Assembly (NCBI GenBank): GCA_947561395.2
Contig: OX387189.1
Coordinates: 25,234,329 to 25,298,328 of the forward strand
DNA from: Buxus sempervirens
Taxonomy: Eukaryota; Streptophyta; Magnoliopsida; Buxales; Buxaceae
Direction: 5' to 3'
DNA length: 64,000 nucleotides
The translations under genes and the position numbers were made by a program. This document shows positions 1 through 12,572 of the stretch, piece after piece. How positions within the stretch are numbered: position 1 is the first letter of the stretch; the number at the start of each line of letters is the position of its first letter. A model generated the notes under the pieces. It saw only the letters and a list, made by a program, of their open reading frames with translations. It was not told the origin of the DNA and searched no databases.

Positions 1-2263
1 GAAATAATAACACAGTGTGGATGTAAGAATAATGGTTCAAGAGATAGTAGCATATGTCCTACTCAGCTAAAGCCAAAAATATCCAATCTACAACAGAAAG
101 CATTCTCCATCATGATCTACTCCAGATGTTTACAACTATGAATTCTGCTTCAGGTTATCCTGATAACCACTGATATTCCAAATCCAAAGCTACAAATCAC
201 TTAACCCCAGATACAAACAATACTTTTTTTTTTTTTTTGATAGATAATGAGAAAATTCCATTAAACTGAATCAAAAAAGAGCATACAGCATATAGTAGTC
301 CACGAGGCTAACATAATACACAGCCCTAATAAGACCCTAAAAAAAACTCCAAAAGATATAAAAAAAACAAGTCTCAAAAATGAGAATCCACTGTAACACC
401 TTTTCCTCTAATTACTAAGCGCCTTCCAATCTAATCAGTGACCATATTCTGATCAGTCACAATCTTGATTGCCCATCCATCAATGTAGAATTAAACTGCA
501 CAGACCACTTCATTACTTCTGAAACATGTGTACCTCAAACTCAATTGTTCTCTCCGGCAAAGTTTAAAAAAGCAAAAAAGTTGTGGTTTCATTTCCTCAA
601 CCATCATTTCCATAAATGGGGAGGATTCTGATAGATAGATGAAATAATGAAAATATATGTCCTATAAATGTAATATTTGGGAATATATGGAAGGTAAAAA
701 AAAGAAAAACATTTCATGGTTGGTGCAAGCATGTCAGTTGATGTGTGGCATGTTGGGGTTAGATCATTCTAACTAAAGCTTACTTCAAGCACTACCTAAG
801 AATCAGTACCAAACTTTTGCAGGATAGTTTAATAAATCAAATATTCATGCTACAGGTATGGCTGTTAGAAATTCAAAAATATCATTTGTACCCCTAATAG
901 CATAAAATTGCAAGATTTTCAAATGACATTCATACTCAAGAAAATGGCTATATGAGGATTGCACTGAGTATACATTGTTGTGATTATGTAATTGTCTACA
1001 AGATTCCATATATATCAAAAATACACCTCAATTTATCCAAAGATGATATGATAACAAGATATATGATAAGATTTGTACTCAAACAGAATAAACAATTAGA
1101 TATAATATCCCAAGTCAAAGAGTTCAACCATACCATCTGTCACAAGGTTTTAAAACATTGGTTAGCCCTAAGTTATATATATAACCAGCTGCACCATATG
1201 GCATCCTAGAACAATGTTTTCTTTTGCCAGCAATTTATTAATTCCTTATGTGCCCTTATTCATAATCAGATCCTATTTCTCGGGCATCCATCTCTCGATC
1301 AAAACCTCTGCAGCATTAATTTCCAATCCCAATCAAGTGCACCTACCCTTTGCAGTTATAATCCAAACTGTGAATAGAAATATTGAAGCATAAATTAAAG
1401 CTTCGAATCTCAGTTTTTAAGGCATCATTGTTCACTTATCAACATATAGAAAATCATCTCAAGCAAGGTTTCCAAAAAACTTCAACTACATTTACTCTTA
1501 TCAACACACAAATTTATCTCAAGTAAGGTTTTCCAAGGTTTAACTTCAACTATGAAGTTATTCGTTCAGTCTCAGTGCAGTTTTTGGTATAAGAATATGA
1601 GAAATAAAGGGTTTTACAAAGACAATAAGTTCAAAAGCCCTTCAAATGAAAGCTTCTACACAAAAGTTAAAAACTATCCAATCCAAAAACAAATTATAAT
1701 AAAAGTAGTTAGAAACTGCTGTCCATTGTCGCATGGACTATTGTATGCTTTTACTACTTTTTTCTGCTATTTTTAATGAAATCTCTTATTATCCATAAAA
1801 AAAAGTAGTTAGAAACTGCTAGCTTCTCGCAACATCATAAGTTGCTGCAACTTAGGTTCTGAAAAATAAAATATCCTTATGAGATCTACCAACTCCACTT
1901 AGCTACCAAATACCTGAAGCAACAACCGATCCTAAATTCATCCTTCATCAGAAAACGACGACGACGACCCGAAGGCGTCGTCGAGGAAGAAGAAAAAATA
2001 AACTAAACCAAGCATTCGAACAAAAATATATATATATAAAATATTCGGCCTAAATCTCGATATAGGATCACCCATGACTGTCTAGATGCAAAAATAGATC
2101 TGATTCCATCGATTAACTACTTTACAAAACCATTAACAAAAGGGAAAGAACCAAAAAAGGTAACAAAAGTATATAAATCAACAATCTACACAGAACCGAA
2201 GAAAGAGAAAGAGAGACGGAGGGAGAGAGAGCGAGGAAAGGGAAATCAAGGCAATTTACATAC
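1..2263 (-). other. Probable first intron of the RABD2-type gene
   Basis: No coding frame resembling a GTPase appears here, so the sequence downstream of the 14-nt coding exon is best read as intron 1, at least 2.26 kb long. It holds a GA/CT-rich stretch next to the donor (about 2190-2240), a purine-rich block near 1950-2000 and otherwise AT-rich sequence without recognisable genes. Confidence 0.5.
222..560 (-). mobile_element. Possible LINE 3' end in the intron
   Basis: A run of T (about 224-238) is followed by a segment beginning GATAGATAATGAGAAAATT. That looks like the antisense 3' UTR and poly-A tail of a plant L1-type LINE. No reverse-transcriptase frame or clear target duplication was found, so the right boundary is approximate. 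Confidence 0.35.
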
Positions 2264-2277
2264 TACTCGGGATTCAT
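2264..2277 (-). CDS. RABD2: First coding exon of a Rab1/RABD2-type small GTPase (partial gene)
   Basis: On the minus strand the ATG at 2277 opens the codons M-N-P-E plus the first two bases of a Y codon. A consensus splice donor (GTATGTAAAT) follows at 2263. MNPEY is the conserved N-terminus of plant Rab1/RABD2 (ARA5-type) GTPases, and plant RABD2 genes interrupt the coding sequence at this place. Rab1 proteins are prenylated GTPases that drive ER-to-Golgi vesicle transport. A pyrimidine-rich tract ending in CCCACAG lies just upstream (2287-2305), so the short leader ATCTTCGTC may itself be preceded by a 5'UTR intron. The P-loop and remaining exons must lie left of the window. The call rests on five residues and two splice-site contexts, so it is probable rather than certain. 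Confidence 0.62.
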
Positions 2278-2560
2278 GACGAAGATCTGTGGGAGAAAAG
2301 CAGAAAAATTCGAACTCCAATTGATTATTCGATCTGGTTTACGAAACCCTAGGTCTCGTTCTCAGGAATCAGGAAAAATTTTTAAAAATAGAAAGAAAGA
2401 AACAGAGATAACAGCTTCGAATTCAGAGATCACCGAGAGACATATAAATGGATTGAAAATTGAAACACGTTTTTAAGGCCGAGAAGCTTTCAATCCACCT
2501 GGAACGCTACGTCACCGCATCATTTAACGTGTGAGAGAGAACAGAAAAAGGGTGGGTAGG
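2278..2560 (-). promoter_or_regulatory. 5' leader and promoter of the RABD2-type gene
   Basis: This stretch lies upstream of the RABD2 start on the minus strand. It includes a CCCTAG/AGGGTTT motif (minus strand, near 2345) of the kind found in plant translation and housekeeping promoters, the pyrimidine tract ending CCCACAG at 2287, and an A/T element TTTATATG (minus, about 2441-2451) that could act as a TATA box. The transcription start is not determined. Confidence 0.4.
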
Positions 2561-2953
2561 TTTCATTGTCAGCATGTCACTAATTCTTTTTTTGTTGAAT
2601 TTTTCATTGTCAGCATTTCACTTTCTTTTTTTTTTCTTTTTTTTTTTGTTTATTTTTTAATCTCTTATACTTTATTACCAAATATTAAATCTTGCCATGT
2701 TAGTTTAATTCTATATCATTGTGATGATGGTAAATTGGATTTCAAATTCACCCATATTGTAAAAATCAATTAATCAACCTAGAAATAATATGAGATTTCA
2801 AGTGACATCGTTTTATTTGGTTTCAAGTTAACTTGCATATGACCCTAAAAAATTCAGATTTAGGACCCTTTTTTCGTGTAATTAAAATTCCAATGATGCC
2901 AAATGATTGGGGGTGACATTTTATAAACAATTTGGTTTTGCAACTATTTTAGT
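2561..2953. other. Spacer, no gene seen
   Basis: AT-rich intergenic sequence with T-runs around 2620-2655. No coding or structural element is recognised. Confidence 0.5.
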
Positions 2954-2962
2954 TTGATATTA

Positions 2963-3374
2963 GGGTAAATTACACTTACCTCCCTTGAGGTATGACATAA
3001 TTACACTTACCTCTTTTGGGGTTTCTGATATAACACTGTCACCCCTTGACGTTTATGTGTGGGTCACAATAACACCCCTCACTACACTTTCCGTCAAAAA
3101 AATAACGGCAGATCATTAAAATATAAATAACTTTTGAATGTATGACTAAAAATTAATTTAGTCATACATTTTTGGAAAATTAATTTTTAGTCATACATTC
3201 AAAAGTTATTTATTTTTTAATGATCTGCCGTTATTTTTTTGACGGAAAGTGTAGTGAGGGGGTGTTATTGTGATCCACACATAAACGTCAAGGGGTGATA
3301 GTGTTATATCAGAAACCCCAAGGGAGGTAAGTGTAATTATGTCATACCTCAAGGGAGGTAAGTGTAATTTGCCC
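2963..3374. mobile_element. MULE-type foldback MITE, 412 bp
   Basis: The two halves are inverted copies meeting near 3165. The termini are GGGTAAATTACAC and GTGTAATTTGCCC. The element is flanked by a perfect 9-bp duplication TTGATATTA (2954-2962 and 3375-3383), the size made by Mutator-like transposases. Arms of about 200 bp and absence of coding sequence fit a non-autonomous foldback element. High arm similarity suggests a fairly recent insertion. Confidence 0.88.
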
Positions 3375-3641
3375 TTGATATTATTGAAAAATCTATTTTA
3401 TCACATGGATACACAATCTAGCCATTCCAGATTATTTTGTTGATGGGAGATCATTTGAAACAGCTTGACACAAAATAGCTTAACCTATGAAGCCCCGATA
3501 TATAGGATTCCTTACATGTATAATGGTTGTCCAAGTTCTTTTAATGTTTTGTAAGTTTTCTATAAGGAAAATAATTTTAGTTGAGCCCTTGATTTAGCCT
3601 GAATAAGTTGTTTAGGTATTTAATTCTGAAACATACTCTAA

Positions 3642-4560
3642 GGCTCCGTTTGGTAAAGCTTTTGCATTCTTGCTTTCAAAAGCAAGAAAGCTAAAAAGTA
3701 ATTTTATGTTTTTCAGAAGATCTTTTGTTGAAGCAAAACTATTTGGTAAACTTTTGCTTTGCTGCTAAGAAGCAAAAAATCATGTTTGGTAACTACAGTA
3801 GCATATAAATTGCTTTTATGCTATCATATAAAATTACTATAAACAGTTGATGCATTCTACTTAAAAATATACTTGACGTATATTCCAACAGCAGTTTTTT
3901 GTAGACCTAGCAATGGGTCGGGTTCGGGCGGGCCATAATCAGATTGAGCAATAATCAAGTCGGTTCAGGTTGAGCCCCATTTATTGGCAAGTTGGGAAAA
4001 CCCAAACCCACCCAACCAATAATCGGGTTCAACCCGCCAACCCGATTAATTTTTTTTATTTTTTAAATTACAAGAAGAAACACCAATAGAAAATAACGTG
4101 AATTAGTGATACAATTTAGGGTTAAATGGGTCATTTTCGGGTTAAATCAACTCATTTTCAAAATTACCTTTTATGTTCCCTTATTATTGGGCTAAATGGG
4201 TCATTATCGAGTTAGATTCGAGCTGACCCGAATACAAACGGGTTACTGTATCCCCAACCCGAAACCAGCCCAACTATTACATAGGTCAACCCAAACCCAT
4301 TTATTTGGTTTGAATTCAGGGGGGTTGGGTTGATTTTTGCCAGGTCTAGTTTTTTGTTGAGGGTTTTGGAAGCAAGAAAGTCATATATGGTAAAGTGAAA
4401 AGCAACATTTCTATGCTTCTCTTGAAAAGCAATGAAATTGCTTTTTTGCTTCCTATAAATTGTTTCATGTGTGCATAACCAAACAACACTTGCTTTCAAA
4501 AGCAATTTTTTGCTTTCAAAAGCACAAAAGCACTTCTGAAAAGTGTTACCAAACGGTACC
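3642..4560. mobile_element. Harbinger-type MITE interrupted by a hAT element
   Basis: Inverted termini GGCTCCGTTTGGTAA and TTACCAAACGGTACC are flanked by the 3-bp duplication TAA (3639-3641 and 4561-4563), as for PIF/Harbinger. The internal sequence repeats GCTTT..AAAGC motifs in both orientations. Removing the nested hAT element (3902-4348 plus one duplication) leaves about 460 bp. Confidence 0.75.
3902..4348. mobile_element. hAT-type MITE, 447 bp, nested
   Basis: Termini TAGACCTAGCAA and TTGCCAGGTCTA are inverted repeats, and the element is flanked by a perfect 8-bp duplication GTTTTTTG (3894-3901 and 4349-4356). The subterminal regions carry many short copies of GGGTTGGG / CCCAACCC, as in hAT transposase-binding arrays. 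No coding capacity. Confidence 0.88.
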
Positions 4561-4563
4561 TAA

Positions 4564-4875
4564 TTAATTAAGAAATTATTGACAAATATAAAAAAACAGT
4601 AACCACTATGTAGTAGCAAAGACCAAAATTATGAAATAATAAATATATAGAAGTAGAAAACTTATCAATGATTGAGACATGACAATGAATCCATTGTCCA
4701 TAAAGTTGATTTCATGTAGTTGAACGTATTCCTTATTATAGACTATTTATGGCAGTAGACCTTTAAGATACGATGTTTAGGGTTCCTTGGTATGCATCGA
4801 CAAAAGTATCTTTTCAAATTTATCTAATAGTCCCCAAAAAATTCTAGAAATTAAAGAATACATTGAAGAAAATAT
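4564..4875. other. Spacer, nothing recognised
   Basis: AT-rich sequence between the Harbinger-type MITE and the family X element. No gene, repeat or regulatory site could be supported. Confidence 0.5.
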
Positions 4876-5332
4876 TGTAGACACCCCAAATTGAACCATA
4901 TATTAAAATGGATAAAATTGAAGGATAAATGCAGGTATAATTCAGTAATGTATGGTAAATACACAATGGAGTTGAATTAAAACATATACGTGTTGTTTAT
5001 CGTGGGTATCTATCAGCCATTTATATAATGTTTGTTTACCGGTTTAAGTCAACGATTACAAGTAATAATATTGTATTAACGATATATGCTATCGGAACTC
5101 AACTGATGTGGCATCTCAGACATTCAGTTATTACGTCACATCATTAAAAGCACGTGCTTTCTAATAAAATGGGTTCCGATAATTATGATCGATAAAACAG
5201 TATATCTTTTGGTGCCATTATCGCTTATCGGCTACATTGTTTAGTTCTCTTTACCAATCTGAGCTAATGGTTCTATACAATATTGTTCAAATTGAAATAT
5301 CCTGCCGAGCTCCCTGTTTATTACCTTAAAAC

Positions 5333-6256
5333 TAGAGCTGTAAGTAGGATGGGCTAGGCTTGGTTTCTATGAGTTCAAGCTCAACCCAATCTAAAATTAT
5401 TTGGCCCAAACTTACCTTGACCCACCCTAAACCCAAACTTTGTAAGCCCAAACCCAATCCTAAAACTTTTTCTTGAGTTCGGACTGGGTTCGGGCCAACC
5501 CAAATTAAATATACACTCATGATTATTGTATTTTAAATCCTTTTATAGCAAAGTAAAATTACAAATTTATAAACTAAAATATTAGCTAAGATGCAATAGT
5601 GACAAAAAATTATTCAATAAATGTAAATCTAAAGAGATAAAATATAATTCATATGTTCCTATTAGTATCTTAAAAGGGAAAAACCAAAGATTACAATAGA
5701 TGAGGCATTTTCCTTAAAATCAATCGGTTCATATAAATATTTGTCTTTTCTATGTAAAAGTGAGGATACTCTATTTAATTAATTAACCTTGTAATTCTTA
5801 TGTGTGTAAGTGAGTATAGTCTACTTGATTAATTACCTTTGCATTCCTATGGTATACATTAATTTGTCCCTATAGACTATAGATTCCACTTCGACATGGT
5901 CAATAACATCTCTTCAAGTTTTCTAGAAGACTAATACAAACAAAGCAATAGTAGTGCAATTTTTCTCATGGAATGTTGGGTAAAAATAACTCAAATCCCT
6001 TCAAGTAATAATAGAGAAAAAGATGTTACGTAAAAGCTATGTTTGGATAAAAGTCATAGGTTTCTTCTTTAAATATAGTTATGTTCAGATATAACTCATG
6101 TGTTTATTTTTGAGTTCAGGCTTTTCAGTCCGTGAAACATGAACCCAAGCCCAACCCAAACTCGACTTCGGGCTTAAAATTAAAGTCTTAGTTCTGGTTG
6201 TTATTCGGGTTGGGTTGGGCAAGCTTCAGGCAGGCCGAGCAAAACTTATAGATTTA
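5333..6256. mobile_element. hAT-type element, 924 bp, inside family X copy 1
   Basis: The left end TAGAGCTGTAAGTAGG and the decayed right end AACTTATAGATTTA match the termini of the element at 45244-46962. The flanks are CTTAAAAC (5325-5332) and CTTAGAAC (6257-6264), an 8-bp duplication with one change. Both ends carry GGGTTGGG/CCCAACCC-type subterminal repeats. No transposase. Confidence 0.78.
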
Positions 6257-6663
6257 CTTAGAACCTCTCTCTCAGTGAATTGTTCTACCCAAATTAACCT
6301 CAAAAATTTACCCAATTCCCTCCAATTCAAGCCTTAGCCTTTAACTGGAAGAATTTAGATCATACTTGACCATTACCCAATGACTCTTCTACCCTCACTT
6401 GTGCCTATAATAATGAGGCTTCTCCTTCTTACAAAGAACTACAAATTCTGGAGAGGAAGCTCTTACTTGAAGAAGGGAAAATCTACCCTAGTGTCTACCT
6501 ACTTCCAATTGCTTATTTGGACCAACTAAAGGCTCTTCTATAGGTATATTTGTCTTTAAATTATGTAACCCTCCTTCAATTTCAGCAAACTCTTCTTCTA
6601 CTCCATTCTCTAGAATAGAGCTTGATTGTGTTTGTAGCCCCTATCTATATCTAAGTACCTTAA

Positions 6664-7167
6664 TGTTGGAGAAAATTAGCCGTAAATAATATGATAACGG
6701 AAAAATAAATAAATAAGTAAATATAGCAAACCACCGCAGAGAAAGATGACATCGATATTTTATGTGGTTCGGCAAAATTCTTGCCTATGTCCACGAGGTG
6801 TACTCCGATCACCTTCTTTACTATCGAGAAAAATTGAGTACAATGGTACAAGCTCTCCATTCTTCAAACTTGAGCTAATTTGACACTTTTTTCCTTACTC
6901 AATTTTCACCCCTCAATTGCACCGTGTTTCTTTGGTTGCAAAATCAATGATGAGGGAACAAAGGAACAAACATATTTATAAGCACTTTGGGTGGTTGGCA
7001 CACTAAATGTGTTGCCACCCCTTTTTGACTATTATGAAGCTTTAAATGTTCTTCGGTTTGTAAACTTTCTTACAACCAAACAATAGAATCACGAGACCAG
7101 ATTTTATTTGTCCGAGGGGTGCCAAATTCGTTGAATTTGAGCCACCTTTCTAAAGTGTGCTCCAACA
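6664..7167 (-). repeat. Copia 3' LTR
   Basis: 504 bp with TGTTGGA/TCCAACA ends. The same sequence occurs at 14557-15151 with many substitutions, and this copy lacks an ~80-bp A-rich segment present there. Confidence 0.9.
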
Positions 7168-7181
7168 AATCTCCACCTTGG
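7168..7181 (-). promoter_or_regulatory. Copia polypurine tract
   Basis: On the minus strand CCAAGGTGGAGATT abuts the 3' LTR. This is the purine-rich primer used for plus-strand DNA synthesis and a hallmark of plant Copia elements. Confidence 0.75.
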
Positions 7182-7199
7182 CAAGAATTCAACGACCTC

Positions 7200-8298
7200 C
7201 ACCTGAACACTAGGTCCGCATCATGACGGATGCCCATCCCTACGCCTTGGGATGCTCCACCAATCTAACAATGCGAAATATTGATTAAGTCTAAGCTTGA
7301 ACTTCAATGTTGTGACTGGCACTGTCATCAAATCAATTGCCTTATTGTTTGTATGAACTTTTATCAAATTCACCTTGCCTTCTTCCACCCACTCTCTAAA
7401 AGCATGATACTCATCAATGTGCTTTATCTTGGTATGGTAAACTTGATTCCATGCCAAATGAATTGCACTTTGGCTATCACAATACAGCTCTAAGTTTCCT
7501 TGCTTGAATCCCAATTCTTTGACCATACCTGTCAACCACAAGGCCTCCTTGGCAACGTCCACCATTGCCATATATTCTACCTCAGTTGTGGATAATGTAG
7601 GAGTTGATTGAAGTATAGTTTTCCAACTGATAGGTCATCCAGCAAGTATAAATATGTATCCAGTGGTAGACCTCCTTTTGTCTAGGTCACCTACATAGTC
7701 TGCATCAACATAGCCCATAACCTGTCCCATTTCATCTTGTCCTTGATATAAGATACCGAAATCCATTGTACCTTTCAAGTACCTGAATATCCATTCAACT
7801 GCATTACACTGCCCTTTGCCTAGATTATCCATGTACTTACTGACTTCATATGATATTTTAGGCTTACTGCAAACCATGACAGACATAAGACTTCCCACTG
7901 CACTAGCATACGACACATGAGCATTTCCTCCACTTCATTATTTGTAGGACATGATCTAATAGATAATTTAAAGTGGGTAGCTACAAGTGTACTGACCGAT
8001 TTGGAGTTACTCATGTTAAATTTCTCTAGAACCTTCTCAACGTACATCTTTTGTGACACCCATAGTTTGCCCTTTTCTCTGTCTCTTTGGATTTCCATTC
8101 CAAGGATCTTTTTAGTAACACCTAGATCCTTCATATCAAATTCTTCATGTAACCTAGACTTCAACGAGTTTAACTCATGCATATTGTTAGAAGTAATGAG
8201 CATATCATCAACATAAAGCATCAGAATAACAAAATAACCATTTCCAAGCATTTTAAAATAAACATAACTATTATAACTGCTTCGCATGTAGCGAATAT
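7200..8298 (-). pseudogene. Copia reverse transcriptase C-terminus and RNase H
   Basis: The minus-strand frames carry the RT catalytic box as LYVDDMLITSN (near 8180-8215), then a linker with YLKGT and GYVDADY motifs (about 7700-7790). The RNase H segment follows with LYCDSQSAIHLA and KHIDEYHAFREWV (7300-7490). RNase H degrades the RNA template during cDNA synthesis. The frame changes around 7880-7920 and 7570-7640, so no continuous product is possible. The upstream half of the RT lies beyond the inserted family X copy 2. Confidence 0.85.
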
Positions 8299-8303
8299 GT
8301 TCC

Positions 8304-10909
8304 TGTAGACACCCCAAATTGCACAAATATTTGAGAAAAATAATAAAAATATTTCAAAAGTTAGATATATGTAATATTCCATGTATCTTAACTTCAAATT
8401 GTTAAGAATCAGGGATACACCATATTTTAAATTAGGTGATGTTTGCATCATATGAAGGGTACGGTGGTTTCCATTTTGTTTTTCCTGTGTTTTCAATGCG
8501 GTGATCACCGAGTTTACAATACAGTGACCACTCATGCGTTCTCCGTGCGGCCAAGTGGCAGCTGAGGTGGCATCTAGAAGGATCGACGGTAGAAGGATCG
8601 ACGGTTGTGCCACGTCAGCTGCGCACATGGGGAGCTAACAGAACGCTTCACCACAACAATCATAGGGTGTGAGTCATTCTTGTTGACCACCATAAGAAAT
8701 ATACGGTATAAGTTTTATCGAATAAATATTACGGTGTTGCTCTGTTCTTGCATTTTTGAAAAAGCTCGAGATCTGAGCTCTATTTACCCTTTGACCTCTC
8801 CCTAGAAGATCTTATTTGCCCCATTTGCCCTCCAAAATTCCCTAAATTCCTTCAATCCATGCCTTTGGATTGGATTGAAACAATTTAGAATGGTTTTTGT
8901 GCATACCCTGGGTACTTTCTTGCCCTTCCTTGTGCCTATAAATACAAGATCTTCTCTCAAGCAAAGGATTGGAAATTTTGTGCTTTAGAACTCTTGAAGA
9001 AGAAGAGAAACTTTGCCCAATTCTCTACTCAAGGTCCAAGGCACTCAAAGTAATTCCCTAACTCTTCTCTTTACATTTCTTTACATTTCAAGCACTCTCT
9101 CATCTTTTACCTTTCTGTAGCATAAGGCTTGGGCGTGTTTGAAATCTCAAACCATGGTTTAAAGTACCTTAAGCTACCTTTCTAGCCGTAAAACGTGAAG
9201 AGAGAGCTAAGGGAAACAAATCATGGGATGGATCCTTAGGCTTGGAACCTTGATTGCCATGTTTTGTGATTAATTGTTGCTTGTGTGTGATTTTGCTTCA
9301 AAGTGAGAGTAATTTCATAGATCTATGCTGCTTTATAACATTTGATATCAATTCTCTCCCCAAATTTGATTTCCTATACACTTTTGTGCACACAATCACT
9401 TGTTTTCTTCAATTTAAGCATGAATCTTAGATCTACCATGCCCAATATGGTAGATTTGATATTAGAACATTAAATAAACATCTCAGGACTTTTTTATATT
9501 GATTTTAATGGTTTTAATCTTTTAGAGAAGATCTTATGGTCTAATATCCAAATTTGAGTTCATATCATGCATATATGGGCTGATTTGGCTCTTACTCTCC
9601 ATATGATGAGAGATTTGAGCCAAATCCATGCCCTAAATGCTTTTGGATCATTATTATGCTATTTCAAGGGTTTTCAAATCAGATCTAATGAACCAAGTGC
9701 GCACACCTATGGTTTTGGCTTGATTTCACTCAATTTTTACACATCTGGACATAACCTGTGCCCTGTATTGTTTCATTCATAACTTCATCATATGTATGAA
9801 TTTATCAATGATTCCAGTGGCATATGAAAGGTGAGGAAGGCTAATTTATTCTTGTAAATTTTGAGCAGTTTATAATGAGCCGTTTGCTCACACCATTTGA
9901 TTGAAGTTGATGAATTAGATTTACATAGTTCGTTGTATTCGTTAGTTTAATTGAGCACCAAAGGCTCATTTCAACTCTGATTTGAGTGATTTTAATTTTA
10001 AGTCTTCTTTTATGAGTCTACTTTCAAATACAATTGGTTTCATGATTTTATTAATCAAAATTGAAGTCTGTGTGCTTGTTGACCTTGTACTGCTTAGTAG
10101 CAGTTAACAGGGTCAATCTGTGACTGAGTTGCCATGTTTACAAGCACACATAGGTCTCATATGGATGAACTAAGGGCTAAAGCTTATGTCATTCAAAAGA
10201 TGGTACTTCATATTTCATCCACACTTAATTTCATGAATTTATATAGAGCTAATCTCCAGAAATAGGCTCTCAAAATTGGCTGGTCATTACTTTCATTGTG
10301 ATATATTAGCAATTTTGAGCAAGCATAACTCTCTTGTTTTAAATCGAATTTAATGATATTTTATAATCCATATAAACTTTCAAATGGCTTTGGTTTCGCT
10401 CAATTTGAATTTGAAATGAATGAGTTATGGTTAATCAAAAGTGCACAGCTCAAATAGCATATATTACACTGATTTTTCCAGATTTGGTTTTATCCACTTT
10501 TCTTCAATTTTTATCTTGATTTTTAATTGAATCATGAAGTCCTGAGGGTGATAAATCTACAGAGAGAGTCTAGAACTAATTGGACTACTCATGTAGAGAA
10601 TCACACATGTGTGCTTACTTTTGTTTATGTTTGAGTGATTTTTCGTATACAAGCAAATATGTAGCATGAATGAGTATGTGGCAACCATATTGTATGGATA
10701 AGTAAGGGTGTCTAACACCTTCCCTTACTCATAACCTAACCCCCTTACCCTATCTCCGGACTAGACCATGAATTTAAGCTACTTTGGCTCTATTTTACTC
10801 TTTTATGAACACTTTGGTGTCCATCCACACCAAGATTTTGGATAGTGATGACTCCATGTTCTTGATAAGTTCCGTGTGGTGTTTAGGAGGTCCCCTAAGT
10901 GATTTCCAT
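8304..10909 (+). mobile_element. Family X copy 2 (about 2.6 kb) inside the Copia RT
   Basis: It begins TGTAGACACCCCAAATTG like copy 1 and ends near GATTTCCAT. The flanks GTTCC (8299-8303) and GGTCC (10910-10914) form a 5-bp duplication with one change. Removing the insert rejoins the Copia RT frame between its LYGLKQ segment and its YNSYVYFK segment. A TATAAATA box lies at 8937-8944, consistent with an LTR promoter. No protein domain is present. This is the most complete copy of the family in the window. Confidence 0.8.
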
Positions 10910-10914
10910 GGTCC

Positions 10915-11300
10915 TATAGTTTCATAAATGAATTAAACTTCCTATACCACCGTCTAGGAGACTGTTTAAGCCCATAAAGAGCTCTTTTCAGCTTACACAC
11001 TACATGCTCTTTACCTTGCTACTTGAATCCTTCTGGTTGATCCATAAATATTTCCTCCTCCAATTCCCCCTGCAACTCAAGATCAAGCATGGTTACCATG
11101 GCTAACATAACACAAATTGAAGAAAGCTTAAAAACTGGAGAAAAAATTTGATTATAGTCAATTCCTTCCACTTGCCTATAACCTTTTGCAACAAGCTTTG
11201 CTTTAAAATTTTCTCCATTATTTTTTGTTGTTGGTTCCTTTTTCCGATATATCCAAACACCTTTCACCCCTTGGGATATTGACAGGTTCCCAAGTTTTGT
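10915..11300 (-). pseudogene. Copia reverse transcriptase N-terminal part
   Basis: The minus strand encodes AKLVAKGYRQVEGIDY, FSPVFKLSSI and the ELEEEIFMDQPEGF motif (11019-11267), then KLKRALYGLKQSPRRWY (about 10930-10990). These are the opening blocks of the Copia-type RVT_2 polymerase. Stop codons split the frame, including one directly before the family X copy 2 junction. Confidence 0.85.
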
Positions 11301-11924
11301 TCTTGTGTAGAGATTTTATCTCGTCCATCATTACTTAAATCCAATTTTCACTCTCTTTTCTTTTGATTGCTTCCTGAAAACAAGATGGATTTCCACTACT
11401 AACTCTTAGTGTGAAAGAAACCATGTCTTTGAAACCGTATCTGACTGGTGCCTTATGGGTCATTTTCTCCCTTCCAGCAGAGAGAGGAGTGGGTTCTTCT
11501 TGCTTGACATTATCGCTATATGTATCTTTTTGAGAGGATATTGGTGCATTAACCTCTCCATTTGGCCCCTGTGTCACTTTTGGCTCTACCTAGACTGAGA
11601 ATTTTTCCCCATGAGCCTCCACTTGTTTATCGGATTCATTTTTGTTTGAATCCAACATATTGTCTTCATTGAAGACAACATCCCCGCTAACAATAACTTT
11701 CTATGCAATTGGATCTCAAAGTTTATAACCCTTTACGCCTTTTTCATAACCGACAAAAATGCACTACTTTGACTTTGGGTCCAACTTAGATCGATGCTGC
11801 TCCTGCACATGAACATAAGCTGGACAATCAAATATTCTAAGGTTAGAATAATTACCGGTTTACCTATCCAAACTTCCTCTGGGATTTTAGCATTAATAGC
11901 CGATGATGGTGACCCATTAACAAT
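11301..11924 (-). pseudogene. Copia integrase C-terminal and linker region
   Basis: A segment with SPSSAINAKIPEEVWIGK (about 11840-11910) is the typical end of the Copia integrase core. After it come a frameshifted PAYVHVQ-like region and a charged linker that precedes RT. It continues the integrase frame interrupted by the insertion at 11930-12572. Confidence 0.75.
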
Positions 11925-11929
11925 ATAAC

Positions 11930-12572
11930 CGTGAGACATGGAAATCACCTCAATGATCTCCGAATCATCACACGGGGTTTGACAAAAATAAGGAGTCGCC
12001 ACCATTCAAGTTAAGGTGTGAATGGACACCAAAAGCATCATAAAAATGCCAAATAGAGCCAGAGTAGCTCTAATTCAAGGAAAAATCCAGAGATCAGGTA
12101 AAGGGAATTAGTTATGAGCAGGGGAAGGTGTTAGGTACCCCCACTCATCCGTATAAGACGGTTGCCAAATGCTTGCTCATGCTCAAGGATTGTCTGCTAA
12201 TCAAAATAGACAAAGAGTATTTGAAAGTAAGCAAAAATGTGTGTGATTATTCCATATGAGTAGTCCAATAGACTTGGACTCTCTTTATGGATATATCACT
12301 TCTAGAACTTCATGAGTGAATGAAAATCAAAGTAAAAAATTGAAGAGAAATCAAGCAAAGGCAAATCTGGAAAAATCAGGCCATAAGAGCTTGAAGACTT
12401 TAAACACTCATAAATCCTTCGATCCAAACCCAAATTAAATGAAATCAAAGCCATTAGCAAGCTGGTATGAAAAAGAATATTCAATAAAAAAATCAGCTCA
12501 AAGCTCAACCAAAACATTTAAAATTCATTTTAACTGCTTTCTCATATTGTGGTGCAATTTGGGGTGTTTACA
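11930..12572 (-). mobile_element. Family X copy 3, short version (643 bp), inside the Copia integrase
   Basis: Read on the minus strand it starts TGTAAACACCCCAAATTG and ends near GATTTCCATGTCTCACG. It shares only the two ends of the family with copy 2, the middle ~2 kb being absent. It is flanked by the perfect 5-bp duplication ATAAC (11925-11929 and 12573-12577). Excision restores the Copia codons for the ACY-IVN junction of integrase. Confidence 0.82.
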
